Positions 11,062 to 21,484 of a stretch of DNA of 64,000 nucleotides are shown piece by piece. The notes under the pieces were generated by a model. It had not been told where the DNA came from. It made no database searches and saw only the letters and a list, made by a program, of their open reading frames with translations. Numbering within the stretch: position 1 is the first letter of the stretch; the number at the start of each line of letters is the position of its first letter. The position numbers and the translations under genes were made by a program. This DNA is from Drosophila persimilis (Eukaryota; Arthropoda; Insecta; Diptera; Drosophilidae), in NCBI RefSeq assembly GCF_003286085.1, contig NW_020825294.1, positions 15,708,501 through 15,772,500 on the forward strand, given 5' to 3'.

Positions 11062-12133
11062 GTCGGGACGTTGTGGGGGTAGTCTGGCGGCTACGAGGGG
11101 AGGCGGAACGTCATCTGACCGCGATGGGTTGGCTGGTGCCCACTGCTGGTTCCTTTGGTGCGCGAAGCCCAGGATCATGAGGTACCTGAAATCGGACCCT
11201 CCGTCGTCGCGTTGGGGTTGTACTCCTTCCTCTGCATCGCTTGCGTTTGTTACGTCAGAGTAGTGCGGTCCAGCACCGTCCCCGGATCCGTCCTCGTCGC
11301 GTACTGCTGGAGGGGTTGCTGCCCGACTTTGGCCGGCCAGGTTCCCAGTCGTTTCCGCTAGCCAGTGGGTGTCCGTTCCCTTCGTCCTGCAGCGTGGACG
11401 CCGGGCTTTGAGCGTCGCGCAGGATCGTCTCATGTCGTCTATGGCAGCCCCGTAACTCCCGAAACAACGGCGCTTCTGGGCGGCGACGTCGTGATTGGGC
11501 GCCGACCGGACACCTGCAGTTGCGAAGCGGCCATCGGGCTCTACTTCTTCTTCGACGTCGGTCCCCGGGTCCTGGGTTTTCTGGTCGATACACCCTTAGA
11601 TGGCTGCCGCTCGCTGGCACCATGGCATCCAGTCCTATTGGCGGGGTGTTGCCTCTCCGACCCGCCTACACTGGGCTTGACCGGAGGTGGATGGTACAGC
11701 GGGGTCAACGATCCAGCCGCGAGAAATGGAGAGAGAGAAAGGAGAAAATGCCTGTCGGTTAGAATCTGCATGTCTTAACTAGAAATATTAATACCCTCCC
11801 CCTATCCAGCTTGAGCGGTGCGAGTAAGAAAATGTTTACATTGGGTGTAGTACTTATCTAATCCCATAAGGGGATGTATACGTAGCTTACGGTTTCGTGG
11901 GTCGCGGCCCTCCCGGGGCGAGGACGTTACGGTAGCACGCCACCGCAAGTGGCCCTTGCGAAGTCGGCAGGTCATTCGGGTCTCTCCAGTGTCGTTGGGT
12001 TCTCCTCGGGGTGGTCCACACCGTGGAACGCCTTTAAGTCGGCAAAACTCGCTGTTTTCCTTCGTTTGCCTTGATGAATCTGTAGTCGAACTATGTTGGG
12101 CGATAAGAATTGGGTTACCTTGTACGGCCCGTC
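11062..12133 (-). other. Post-pol region of gypsy A, possible decayed third ORF
   Basis: About 1.1 kb after the integrase. Minus-strand frames 11771-11541, 11623-11255 and 11433-11038 are Arg/Pro/Ser rich and do not join into one ORF. At 11855-11955 there is a noncoding stretch shared with gypsy B at 42005-42110 (ggggcgaggac, ttacgg, aagtggccct). By position this corresponds to the intergenic part and ORF3 of gypsy B, but I see no protein similarity. Confidence 0.4.
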
Positions 12134-13021
12134 TTACTTAGGGGCCAACTTTGCCGCGAAACCGTCGGCGACTTTGGATAGGTGATGCTGCCGTCGAAGG
12201 TCGTATGTTCTCTTCTGCTCTTGGGATGCACGTTGGGTGTTCTCCTGTACGACCTTGAATACTTCCTGTAGTCGTGTCGCCTTCGCGTGGGCAGGCTCTG
12301 GTTCACTTCCTAATCCTGGGGTCACTTCGTCGTATAAGGCTCCTGGTAGCCTTGGTTCTCGTCCGAGTACCAAGAAGGCCGGGCTGAAGCCCGTGGTGTC
12401 CGACGTGATGCTGTTTATGGCCAAGCTCAACTCGGGGAGGAGATCGTCCCAGGTCCGTTGGTCCTCGTCAACGTATTGTGCAATCATTGTCTTAATGGTC
12501 CGGTTTGTCCTCTCCGTCGGGTTTTGCTGAGGGGTATACGGCGCGGTGTGCTCGAGTTCCATTCCTGCCACCTCGCAAAATTTCCGGAAGGACCGACTAG
12601 TGAATTGTGTTCCGTTGTCGCACACAAACTTCCACGGGACCCCGAATCGGCAGAGTTTCCTCTCTCGGAACGCCTTCTCCAAGTGGGCGGTTGTGGCTTT
12701 CCGGAGTGGCACAACTTCTACCCATTTGCAGAATGAGTCGAAGAACACGAGGAGCATCGTGTTGCCGTGCGTTGAGCGGGGTAGTGAGCCTACCAAGTCC
12801 GCGCAAAGGATGTCGAACGGGCCCTTAGCCTGGCGCGTATACATGTGTCCTGCGGGTTTGTTTTGGCTCACCTTAAATGTTTGGCAGCTTTCGCAATGTT
12901 TCACGTATGGGGCCACGTCTCTGTAGATTCCTGGCCAGTAATATCGTTGGGTTACCCGAGTGGCGGTCTTCCGTATTCCTAGGTGTCCGGCGGTCGGGTG
13001 ATCGTGGCATTCTTCCAACAC
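12134..13021 (-). pseudogene. Gypsy A integrase
   Basis: Begins with a zinc-binding HHCC module (CHDHPTAGHLGIRKTATR, then HCESCQTFK). The catalytic core has CADLVGSL, CDNGTQFTS and TPQQNPTERTNRT, so all three acidic residues are present. Compared with gypsy B it lacks about 13 residues near the C-terminus, between the DLRR and QHHLSK segments, and stops at LAPK. It inserts cDNA into the genome in intact relatives. Confidence 0.87.
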
Positions 13022-13034
13022 TCGTCTACGATGG

Positions 13035-14422
13035 TCACTGGCGACGCATAACTTCCAATGGTGAGATTTTTCCGCGATTAGTCGGTGTCCAGGCTGCCGG
13101 TAGATTTGTCCATTCTCGATTATGAATTCTCTTCATTCCCCAGGTCGTGACTGGATACGTTTGAACAACCTTTGTATCCATGGGCAGGTCTTCTAGGGTT
13201 CGCTGTATGGTGTCGATAGGTTGCCGGGAAAGAGCGTCTGCTACGATGTTTTGGCTTCCCTGTCGGTAAAGCACGTCAAAGCGATACTGTTGGAGTTCCA
13301 GAGCCCCACGAGCGATGCGACCAGTCGGATTATTGATCGAGTTTAACCACTTCAAGGCGAGATGGTCGGTGATGGCGTCGAAGTGGTAGCCCTCCAGGTA
13401 GCATCGTAATTTCCTGATGACCCAGACTCCTTTTCTGTGGCCGAGTAGTTTTTTTCTGCTGTCAAGAGCCTTCGACTGGCGTAGGCTATGACCCTCTCTT
13501 CTCCGCTGATCTGTTGCGTCAGGACTGCCCCTAGGCCGTAGTCGCTTCCGTCTGTTTGTATGGCGAACCTCTCCGTGAAATCCGGGCAGGCTAAAACGGG
13601 GGCTTGGGTTAACTTCTCCTTCAGTTCCTCGAAAGCGGCCTGGTGTTCGTCACTCCAGATCCACATTTTCTCCTTCTTCAGGAGGTTAGTCATTGGTTGT
13701 ACAATCGTCGCGAAGTTTGGGACAAACCTCCGGTACCACGATGCCATCCCTAGGCAGCGTCGAAGCTCCTTTATTGAACTTGGTGGGGCCAACTTCCAGA
13801 CGGCGACGATCTTATCTGGGTCGGTGTGTATACCCTGCTCATTAATGACATGTCCCAGGTATACGATGCTTTTCTGGAAGAAGCTGCATTTCTTTTGGTT
13901 CAATCTTAGGTTTGCTTCCCGTAGTCTTCGAAACACCTCTCGCAGATGGTCGACGTGTTCTTCCAACGCCGCTCCGATGACAATGATGTCATCGAGGTAA
14001 GCGAAGGCGGTGGGTTCCATCTGTGGTCCGATGACGCAGTCCAAGGCTCGGTGGAACGTAGCCGATGCTGAGTGCAGCCCGAACGGCATCACCTTTCAAT
14101 GGAAGAGTCCTCTGCCCGGAACGGTGAAGGCGGTACATTCTGGGCTCCCCTCGGCCATAGGGATCTGCCAATACCCGTTCTTGAGGTCCAACGTCGAGAT
14201 GTAACGTGCGTTACGGAGCCTCTCGATGATGTGGTTGATCTTGGGCAGTGGGTAGGCGTCGGGTATCGATTGCGCGTTGAGTTGTCGGTAGTCTACGCAC
14301 ATCCGCATCTCGCCTGTCTTCTTTCCCACCAGTACGATGGGTGCGCTGTGTGGGCTTTTTGAATCTTCGATTCGCTCGTCTTGCAGCAACTCGTCGACCT
14401 GAGCATTGATGATTTTCTGCAT
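13035..14422 (-). pseudogene. Gypsy A reverse transcriptase and RNase H
   Basis: Starts MRMCVDYRQLNAQ-type fingers, then STLDLKNGYWQI. A TGA at 14096-14098 replaces the Trp codon that gypsy B has in the matching FQWKVMPFG. RT continues with an intact YLDD box (about 13988-13999), thumb, and RNase H (QTDGSDYGLGAVL, YASRRLLTAEKNYSATEKE). A frameshift near 13430 precedes the last RNase H part (MKWLNSINNPTGRIARG). Two breaks, active-site residues present. Confidence 0.87.
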
Positions 14423-14446
14423 GGCCGGATTTTTGGGGAAGTACCT

Positions 14447-15270
14447 CTACTTTATCGGCTTGTCGTCCTTCAGAGTGATGGTATGCTCAGCTATGTGTGA
14501 CACGCCCTCCAATCCCTCGAGCTTGGCCAATTCTTGCTTCAAGAACTCGAGCAGGGCACATGCAATGATGGTAGGGATACTCTGGGTGGTTTTCGAGGCG
14601 GACGGACCGGCCCTGGGTGTGTCCAGCGGTGTCGCAGTCGTCTCCGTCGAATCTTCGTTGCTCTGGGTGTTCTTCGAGGCGGACGGACTGGCCCTGGGTG
14701 TGTCGCAGTCGTCTCCGTCGTAGCTTCGTCGATGAGTCCGGTGTGGTCGTATCGCATCGTGGCCTTGGTTCCGGTGGCGTCGCTGGGTCTGGCGTGGTCG
14801 AGGTTCAGATGGGTTGTCACTGGTAAATAGCTGGGTCTGGCGTGTTCGAGATTCTGGTGCGTTGTCACTGGTATATTGCTGGGTCTGGATGGTCGGGGTT
14901 CGGATGCGTCGGCTTCGTCCGGTGGATCGCTGTTGGATTGGTCGAGCGGGTAGCAGCAGCGGAGGCAGTCGGGGGACATTCGTCACTAAAAGTAACCATG
15001 CGGGGACGAGTCGAGGAGGACGTGGGGATCGGGGTGGTTTCCCGGATCGCCCGCTGGGTCAACTGCAAGTAGGCTCGTCCGCATTATATTACGGCCTGGG
15101 CGCCGCAAAGGAAATCGAGCCCCAGTATAATGTCGTTCACTACCATGGGTAGGACTAATAGAATCACCCGCGTTTCCTTTTGATCCAGGCGTACCTTGAC
15201 TGACACTGCTTGCGACACCTCCTTTGCTGTACCTTATAGTCCTTATATTCCTCGCATTCCCCCCGGTACT
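14447..15270 (-). pseudogene. Gypsy A protease end and pre-RT linker
   Basis: The right part, in shifted frames, contains the protease C-terminal signature around LGLDFLC (near 15100-15120). A Pro/Arg/Thr-rich linker with short repeats follows (14560-14980), then the RT N-terminal lead LEGVSHIAEHTITLKDDKPI near 14460-14510, which matches gypsy B. Frames 14986-14447 and 14979-14539 overlap, so indels are present. The protease active site itself is not in this copy. Confidence 0.65.
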
Positions 15271-15298
15271 TAATTCCTGGGCGATAGTGTTGGGTAAT

Positions 15299-15530
15299 AG
15301 TGTTGGGTAAACATCGTTCAATTTACTGAATAAGTTCGTTCGTTCATTTTTATGCAGTGAACTAAGTCGTTCTTTTAGTTCGTTCCTTTTTGTTCATCTT
15401 AATCATTCATTTTTGTTCATCGTTCCTTTTTGTTCATCGTTCGTTTTCGTTCTTTCTTTTTTGTTCACTGTTCTTTTTGTTCTTTGGTCTGTTTTGTTCA
15501 TCGGTCTTTTTGTTCTTAGTTCAATTTTAA
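15299..15530 (+). repeat. Left terminal inverted repeat of the hAT element
   Basis: AGTGTTGGGTA followed by degenerate tandem units such as gttcgttcattttt and tttttgttcatcgttc. The complementary array is at 16850-17045. The array is internally repetitive, so the inverted repeat is partly low-complexity. Confidence 0.7.
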
Positions 15531-15708
15531 AGTCTCATATCTATTCATTGAATTTTTATCTTCTTAAATTTATTTTAATTTTTACTTAGTACTTGATATC
15601 GTTAGGACACAACCAACAGTTTCAATTAAGTATCTCTTTTTCCATTTTTTATGTATTAGATGTCGGTGCTGAAAAACAATAATCAATTTTACTTATTATA
15701 ATATAAAA

Positions 15709-16119
15709 CGAGGGGAAACGTTGTGAGTTGCTGCGGACACCGCAACTCTACAGTTATACCCGATACTAAGTCAGTATGGCTCTCCTCCGGCAGACGCCGC
15801 TAATATTAAACGACACGACAAAGAGTGCGAGAGAGACGGAAAATCAGTCTGAGCGTGACGTCGGGCGCTGCGTAGCCACTGCAAATTGATTTCTTGCTTT
15901 TGGCTACAAAAATGATCCGATCTAATCCAGATTCAGCAACCGGATAGATATGGTCATTCTCTATGATTCTGCGTTTTTAGTTTTCTCGAATCTGCAATAT
16001 TGTGGATGCAACAGATTTTCGTCCTTTGTGTGGGCGGAAGGGGTTGGGGCGAAATTTTGAGATATACGTTTTTCACCACAAATCTAATATACCCCAATAC
16101 TCATTTTGAGTATCGGGTA
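15709..16119 (-). mobile_element. DINE-1/INE-1-type helentron, short copy inside hAT
   Basis: The left boundary cgaggggaaacgttg is the complement of the usual 3' end. The small 3' hairpin (gagttgc...gcaactc, 15725-15750) follows, and the right boundary is the subterminal palindrome accccaatactcattttgag followed by tatcgggt. At 411 bp it has both ends but lacks much of the interior seen in the 1.1-kb copy at 28203-29303. It sits just beyond the hAT dimerisation segment. Confidence 0.8.
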
Positions 16120-16129
16120 AACATAAGTA

Positions 16130-16704
16130 AAAACATAAGGCTTTCAACCTTATTGGGCGTCAAAAGCGTTCGTCTTTTACGGACTATTTCTCCTGCTGCA
16201 GAAAATAGGGTCTCACATGGCACTGACGTGGCCACCAAAAAAAGACGTTTCAACGCATATTCGTATAGTCGTTAATATACATTTTTTCGCTGCATCCACC
16301 AGATCAAAGGGTCCTGCTTTCTATTGGTGTTCTCCTCTCCTAGGTATGGCAGCAGCCGTGTTACAGCTTGGCTTTGTTACTTCCAAATGCAACTTTTGAT
16401 TGGCGATGTTTTGACGGTTTCGATTTGTGAATACAGATCATCAGAAACATTATCCACCAATCCCGTTTGAGCGACCTTACATTGTAGAGCTGCAACTGTT
16501 TTTTCATAGCATTCATCGGACCTAAAACCCCGATTTTTAAATCTTGGGTCTAGTATGGTGCTCTCCGCATACAAAATATTATTCCAAATCCCCAAAACGT
16601 CTGGAAATACTCAACTCCGACTTGCAGTACTTGCACTTGGCCTTTTTGTCATCTATAGCGTTGAAGTGATTCCATAAATCCCTAAATTTACGTTTAAGCG
16701 ACAT
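16130..16704 (-). pseudogene. hAT transposase, BED finger and C-terminal dimerisation pieces
   Basis: On the minus strand, an ATG near 16704 starts a BED-type zinc finger region (WNHFNAIDDKKAKCKYCKSE, with C-x2-C). Further on is the hAT signature ESTILDPRFKNRGF (about 16560-16520) and, near 16217-16130, a C-terminal hATC segment with LFSAAGEIVRKRRTLLTP. The length is well under a third of a normal transposase, so most of the RNase H-like catalytic domain is deleted. Family role: cut-and-paste transposition. Confidence 0.8.
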
Positions 16705-16849
16705 TTCAAAACATTTTTTTTTTCAACTTTCTTGCCAGAGTCCGCCACAACAAAATGTGAAAAAGAGTTGCCATACCAGCTCAAAAATAGCGAACAAAAC
16801 GAAATGAGCAAAACGAAAAGAGCTGCCATACCAGCTCAAACATAGCGAA

Positions 16850-17045
16850 CATGAGGAACAAAAACGAACGAAAACGAACGATGAACAAAAAAGAACGACA
16901 GATGAACAAAAAAGAACGATGAACATAAAAGAACGAACGAAAAAGAACGATGAACAAAAAAGAACGAATAAGATTAACTTATTCAGTTCGTTCACTTCCA
17001 TGAATAGTTCATTTTTGTTCGTTCGTTCATGAACGACCCAACACT
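16850..17045 (+). repeat. Right terminal inverted repeat of the hAT element
   Basis: Units such as gaacaaaaaagaacgatgaa, complementary in kind to 15299-15530, ending in gacccaacact at 17045. Confidence 0.7.
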
Positions 17046-17327
17046 AATTTCGGCTGAGTCCCCACTGTGCCGCGCCAAAGACATCAGCGACAACGCTGCC
17101 CTACGGTTTCGGCAAGCAGACGATTCATATTTTGTTTTTGTATTCTTTCTCTCGAGACACACCGACTCGACGCTGACCGAGGCATTGACGAAGCCGAGTA
17201 GCATTTCGGAGGCGAAGCTAGCGTAAAAGAGAATTGAAGTAATAGCCCCGCGCGCCCGTACCATGAAGCGTCAAACGAAAATTGAAAAAGAATTTGTTCC
17301 TCATGCAACATCTTGGTATTGTATAGT
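17046..17327 (-). mobile_element. Foldback element, one arm only
   Basis: Nearly identical to the right arm of the complete copy at 58471-59210. It ends in the terminal repeat tattgtatagt (17317-17327). The other arm and middle are missing; the inner side abuts the hAT terminus. The outer flank is a LOA LINE fragment. Apparent ORFs here (for example 17264-16992) recur in every arm and have no recognised domain. Confidence 0.75.
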
Positions 17328-17460
17328 CTTTGGTTTTACCTTCATGTTGAGCTAGAATTATCTTGTACTCCTTCGACCGTAGTCCACAAACCTTGTCTCC
17401 CACTATCCAAGGTCACTGGATTAGTGCTACGTCTACTCCGCTCTCTTCGAGGCGTCTTCT
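17328..17460 (-). pseudogene. LOA-clade LINE ORF2 start, short fragment
   Basis: Minus-strand reading gives an endonuclease N-terminal segment, LEESGVDVALIQ, then a stop where Glu is expected, then PWIVGDKVCGLRSKEYKI. This matches the plus-strand LOA copy (LIQEPWILGNRVSGLRTPEYK, 20420-20470). It is cut by the foldback element at 17327. A 68-bp part (17387-17454) is repeated directly at 18131-18191. Confidence 0.7.
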
Positions 17461-17504
17461 TCCTCCTTCGGAGGACATGCAAAAATGCATTACCATCAAT
17501 TTAC

Positions 17505-17755
17505 TCCCCCCCCCCCTGAATGCCCAGCATCTCATTTCCGCTGGGCGTGGCACACATAATTCCGACATTATTCTAATATTACACTATTCATATTTTAGTC
17601 AACAATTTCAGGGGGGGAACGACCAGCAGCAGGCGGTGGTCCAGCGGATGTCCTGCCGCGCATTGAACCATACAAAAGCTGCCTTATTATTTATGATAAT
17701 GTTTGACCATTCTTTTGGTTTATTGTGCTAATGTGTCGCAATTAAGATTAAGAAG
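17505..17755. other. Noncoding stretch before an unrecognised ORF
   Basis: Contains a run of 10 C at 17506-17515 and a G-run near 17612. Nothing matching the neighbouring elements was seen. Confidence 0.4.
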
Positions 17756-18199
17756 ATGGCCGGTCCCGGTCCGGCCCCCACACGGCGAGATTACGTGCCT
17801 GTGTGTGAATATGTAGGCGCACAGCTCAAGAAAAGGCAGGCACTCAGCCCACCCAACATAACTAATTCGTGGAAAAGCCAAACACACTCTGAATACAAGC
17901 CATTCCTGGAAAAGCCTGGGCTTAACTATTCGAGCACTTTACATTATCGTACTGCTACACTCGGAGAAAAGTACTATGGTGGAAAAAGTAACACAGAACT
18001 ATTTATGTTGCTCCGAAGCAACCGTAGGAATAGCTTTACATCCGGATCCATGCCCATGAGCAAGCCGTTCAATGACTCTGGAAATACCTATATTTCTGGT
18101 GGTTACACTTTTACCGACTCCCGACTCCGACAAACCTTGTCTCCCACTATCCAAGGTCCCTGGCTACGTCTACTCCGCTCTCTTCGAGGCGGAGTATAA
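17756..18199 (+). CDS. Unrecognised ORF, possibly a captured host-gene fragment
   Basis: 147 codons from an ATG in good context (aagaagATGg). The first ~124 residues (to about 18128) are unlike any retroelement protein here: a Pro/Ser/Tyr-rich, positively charged sequence with YVPVCEYVGAQLKKRQ and LHYRTATLGEKYYGG. The last ~23 residues come from antisense LOA sequence and are probably not native. No transmembrane segment, signal peptide or known motif was seen. The ORF is flanked by direct repeats of a LOA piece (17387-17454 and 18131-18191). I do not know its function, and it may be a chance ORF. Confidence 0.35.
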   Translation: MAGPGPAPTRRDYVPVCEYVGAQLKKRQALSPPNITNSWKSQTHSEYKPFLEKPGLNYSSTLHYRTATLGEKYYGGKSNTELFMLLRSNRRNSFTSGSMPMSKPFNDSGNTYISGGYTFTDSRLRQTLSPTIQGPWLRLLRSLRGGV

Positions 18200-18905
18200 G
18201 AGCAGCGGATGGAGATTGATCTGAAGGAGCCTCCAGGACATCCTTAGTGTTCTCCACCACTGTAATATCGGCATCTGGATCATCCTCGACTTCCTCGTGG
18301 CAACACATCACCTCGAAGTTGCACCTCAGCGTGCCATCGGTGGAGTAGCCCTCTGGGTCTGTCTCCGTATGATCGTCGGGTGCTTCGATTTCCGAGGCAG
18401 CGTCCTGCTCGACTGGCTTGCTATATTGACTATATTGCCAGCACTCCGTCTATCGGCATATGTAAATGGCTTGGCTTGGACACTAGTAGATGGTAACTCA
18501 TCACCCTCCACTTTACCAGCAGGCAGGGCAGCCGCAGGATTGCATAGCCACTCTGCCAAGGTATCGGTTTTGGGAGCCAATTCACCACCCATCCCGAATC
18601 CGGGATGGGACCCCTTTGGGCTCTCCCTAGCGTCGACCGCCGCGCAGGCTTTCACCGCTAGTTTGCGGGTAGGGCCAGGCCTTTGGGCCGCTGCCTTCCC
18701 CTGTTTGGAATTGCTCCCTGTTAGTACAGTCCGTCCGGGCAGAGATCCACGTTGCCCGGATAAGGCATACTTAGAACTGCGGGCTGCCAAGTCCCTGAGT
18801 TCTCCGTTAACGACTGGGCTAGTTTTACATACCGGGCCCCCAGCCAGGCTGACTCTCGGCACGGGGCGAATAACACTCTTAGTCCGGCCCGGTTTGAGCT
18901 GAATG
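18131..18905 (-). pseudogene. LOA-clade LINE fragment: ORF1 part and start of ORF2
   Basis: The minus-strand frame 18905-18326 encodes a Lys/Arg/Pro/Ser/Ala-rich segment (for example SLPGRTVLTGSNSKQGKAAA) of the kind found at the N-terminus of LOA ORF1 proteins. At 18230-18131 the ORF2 opening LQINLHP and a remnant of the endonuclease N-terminus follow, with stops and a small deletion. The fragment is head-to-head with the plus-strand LOA copy starting near 19080. Confidence 0.6.
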
Positions 18906-19163
18906 TGGGGGTTGGGATGAGGGTAGGTAGTGTGTAGGGATAGAGGAGTGTGTGAGCTACTTATATAGCTGCATATAGGTAGCTCGTTCGCTATCCGCAA
19001 CCTGCGACTCGTGGCCTCAGCTAGTCCCCCTTTGAGCCACCTCACGAGCTCATCAGACCAGAATGCCAAACTTAAATATACATAAAAAACAAAACCGCAA
19101 AGGAGCTCGGCACTCCTAAGGTACCGGAGGGAAAACACCATCACTAACGCATCTGGGAAACCA

Positions 19164-20361
19164 GTGCCCAAAACGACGGGGAAAGAAACTAAGTCGGTCC
19201 ACCGTGTCGAGGCAGCAGGCGCTGCGAGGAGAGGACCGAAAAGCCAATCGGGCCAATCCACGTCGGGGGGCCCCAAAGCCGACCCGGTTACCGGGGTGGC
19301 GGACATGCAGAGTGATATCGCGGCTGGCAGACCCCTTGGGACCGGAGACACCTTGACAACCCCGGCAGGCGGCGCCTCTGCCTCGAAAGATAGGCCCAAG
19401 TTTTAAGACAAGAGACGTGCGGCCTTCATCCTGGGCAACGACGACCCGGTGTTCCTGGCGTCTGCCAAGACGGTCCTGCCCGACTACCAACCAGCCAAAG
19501 CTGGCAAGGCCGCAGCCAAGGCCCCAAGCAAGCGGCAACGCTCGGCGGAGGACACCACCACGCAATTCCAACAGACCAAGAGGACGAAAACACTGAGGAA
19601 CCGCTCGTTTGCCGAGGTGGCGAGAGGAAAAACCCTAATTGGAGTCTTAGACAGGGACTCTAAAGACGGGCAGATTCCTCGTTACAAATGGCACCTCGTA
19701 GAAAACGAGCTCCAAGACCGCTTCCTCCAGGAGTTGGAGGAAAATGGAGGACCACCGCCCAAGTGTGAGGACGCCGAGTGCCACCAAGGCAGAGTGAAAG
19801 CCATTGCATCGCTCAAGGAGGTCTACCCAGGAGCCAAACTGGAGGACATCCCCAGCAAGCCGCGGGCCAGAGCGTGGATCTCGGCGAAGCCTGCAGAGCC
19901 AGATAAGATTCTCCGGATTCTGCAGGTCTGCAACCCCCACCTTCCCACAGCCGATTGGAAGGTGGCCAAGGTAGAGGAGAGCAACGGACAGAGGCGCCAA
20001 ATCATCCTCCTCCTGAACGAGGAGTCGGTTAGGACTACGGCTACAAGAAGGTAGTCATAGTACCGTAAAAGTCCGAATCGAAGGGCATGCAACCGACGCG
20101 TCGGTCGAGCCAGACCTGGAGCCCCCGGAGATCCCTAGCATGGAGATCAAGCCTGTGTCGGTGTCGGACGAGGCATCAGTAGTGTCGAATGACATCTTAG
20201 ATGGGTACGTGTCAGACATGAGCGATCTTACTAGGGATCTAAAGCAGATCGGGGTCGGGGAGGAGCTGGACTCTTCGGAGAGCGACCACGACAAGAAAAT
20301 GGTGGAGGTGAACCTCAGGAATGTCTCCGATACTCCTGCAGATAAACCTCCACCATTGTAA
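19164..20361 (+). pseudogene. LOA LINE ORF1
   Basis: One frame is open 19164-19406, stops at TAA (19404-19406), and resumes in the same frame 19407-20054. The protein has a basic Ala/Lys-rich start, RNRSFAEVARGK, and a structured region (YKWHLVENELQDRFLQELEE to TADWKVAKVEE) resembling the RNA-binding part of such ORF1 proteins. After a stop at 20054 the acidic C-terminus continues in another frame (20140-20361) with ILDGYVSDMSDLTRDLKQ. In the family it binds LINE RNA. Broken by two stops or shifts. Confidence 0.65.
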
Positions 20362-21297
20362 GGCAGCATGCGTTGCTCTCTTGCTTCACCTAGCCAAGGG
20401 TGGAGCCGACACAGTCCTCATTCAGGAGCCCTGGATCCTCGGAAACAGGGTCTCTGGTCTGAGGACTCCTGAGTATAAGCTATACGTAGCTGACACCGCA
20501 GGTAAAACCCGTACCTGCATTCTTGCAAAAAGGGATTTGCACTTATTTTTGCCCCCAAATTTCAGCAATGAAGACCAAACAGCAGTGAGCCTCGAAGGCC
20601 AGGGGTGCTCACTGAGAATCTGCTCCATGTACATGGGTCACGACCAACCAGACCCCCCTCCACAGGCGCTCAGGGCGCTAATCACAGACTGCGAAGCCAA
20701 GGACACTGGCCAAATCGTAGGGTGCGAGGCCAATGTACACAACTGCCAGTGAGGAAGCACTGACACTAACAATAGGGGTGAGTCATTTTTTACCTATTTA
20801 CTGACCACCCAGATGGTCCTATTAAATAGGGGGATATCCCACCTTCATTATTAAAAACTGCAAGGAGGTCCTGGACCTCACACTTGCCTCTCATGAGATA
20901 CATGGGAGCATCGTATCCTCGAGGGTCCTGGAAGAGTACTCCTTCTCGGACCACAAGTACGTGGAAACCGTATTCTCTTTTTCACTACCGAGACCAGACC
21001 AATTCCGGAACCTCAGGCGGACAAACTGGACTCGGTACTCCACCTGAGGAGGAGATTTCCAGGGTGGGCACGACTCATCTTGTTAAAATATTTACCGACG
21101 CCTGCAATGAGGTAATGAGGCTCGATAAATCCTGCTACTCTGGCAAGATCAGAGGCCGGAAGAAACCTGAATGGAGAACTCCTAAACTGGGAGAACTCCG
21201 GAAAGCCTCCCGGAGACTCTTTAACACAGCTAAGGCTGAGAAAGTTGAGCGGAACTGGGCCGAATACAACGGCAGTCTGTCAACTTATAACAAATAA
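20321..21297 (+). pseudogene. LOA LINE ORF2, endonuclease part
   Basis: Starts ATG at 20321, overlapping the end of ORF1 by 41 bp. The first 143 residues carry the endonuclease opening LQINLHHCKAA, the catalytic Glu in LIQEPW and RICSMYMGH. A break at 20752 with a small deletion follows. The endonuclease end (LASHEIHGSIVSSRVLEEYS, SFSDHKY near 20945) is in another frame, and a further piece runs 21076-21297 (RGRKKPEWRTPKLGELRKAS). No RT box is present. Confidence 0.65.
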
Positions 21298-21384
21298 TAT
21301 AATGATCAAAATGGAAAAGAAAGTGTATTGATAGGTAATAGAAAGATGATACAAAATTTACACTCGGGCTTCGACCGAACACTA

Positions 21385-21480
21385 AGCATCTCCCCAACTC
21401 AATTTGATACCATTTCCTATGCCAAATTTTGGCCGAAGCATTTGGTGGTGAAGGAGCTTAGGCTAAGGAGGCTTAGAAGT
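21385..21480 (+). mobile_element. CR1 ORF1 scrap
   Basis: About 95 bp nearly identical to CR1-B ORF1 at 49105-49200 (SISPTQFDTI and WPKHLVVKEL in translation). It is flanked by the LOA fragment and by noncoding sequence, and is too short to be functional. Confidence 0.75.
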
Positions 21481-21484
21481 AGAA

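Larger units (their letters stand above)
10690..15285 (-). mobile_element. Ty3/gypsy LTR retrotransposon A, lacking gag and 5' end
   Basis: Read on the minus strand: end of protease (LGLDFL near 15110), RT, RNase H, integrase, then a long non-pol region. RT-RNase H-integrase order is Ty3/gypsy. It is a relative of gypsy B (39240-47385): the proteins are collinear but differ at many residues. No LTR could be delimited. The 5' end stops near 15285 at the hAT terminus. A family name (Osvaldo- or Ulysses-like) would be a guess. Confidence 0.85.
15286..17045 (-). mobile_element. hAT-superfamily DNA transposon remnant with foldback-like ends
   Basis: Ends are AGTGTTGGGT (left, twice in tandem: 15286-15296 and 15299-15309) and its complement ACCCAACACT (right, to 17045). 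Inside each end lie about 200 bp of degenerate GTTCGTTC/TTTTTGTTCATC units in inverted orientation. The interior carries minus-strand pieces of a BED-finger hAT transposase. A DINE-1 lies inside at 15709-16119. No 8-bp target duplication was found: the left flank is gypsy A, the right a foldback-element arm. Confidence 0.8.
19080..21300 (+). mobile_element. LOA-clade (Bilbo/TRIM-like) LINE fragment
   Basis: An ORF1 with a Lys/Ala-rich basic N-terminus is followed by an overlapping ORF2 that begins with the LOA/R1-type endonuclease start LLQINLHHCKAA. ORF2 breaks off before the RT catalytic region, so the 3' half is missing. The clade call rests on the ORF2 start and ORF1 style; Bilbo or TRIM identity is not established. 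Confidence 0.7.

Noticed and set aside
15286..17045. 8-bp target duplication for the hAT element
   Set aside because: The bases next to the two termini do not match, so the insertion site has been rearranged.
17046..17327. Minus-strand ORF repeated near 17264, 26308 and 59147
   Set aside because: It recurs because it is part of the foldback arm and has no domain, so it is not called as a gene.
18297..18902. 201-codon plus-strand ORF
   Set aside because: It mirrors the minus-strand LOA ORF1 fragment; only the minus strand gives recognisable LINE sequence and the ORF2 start.
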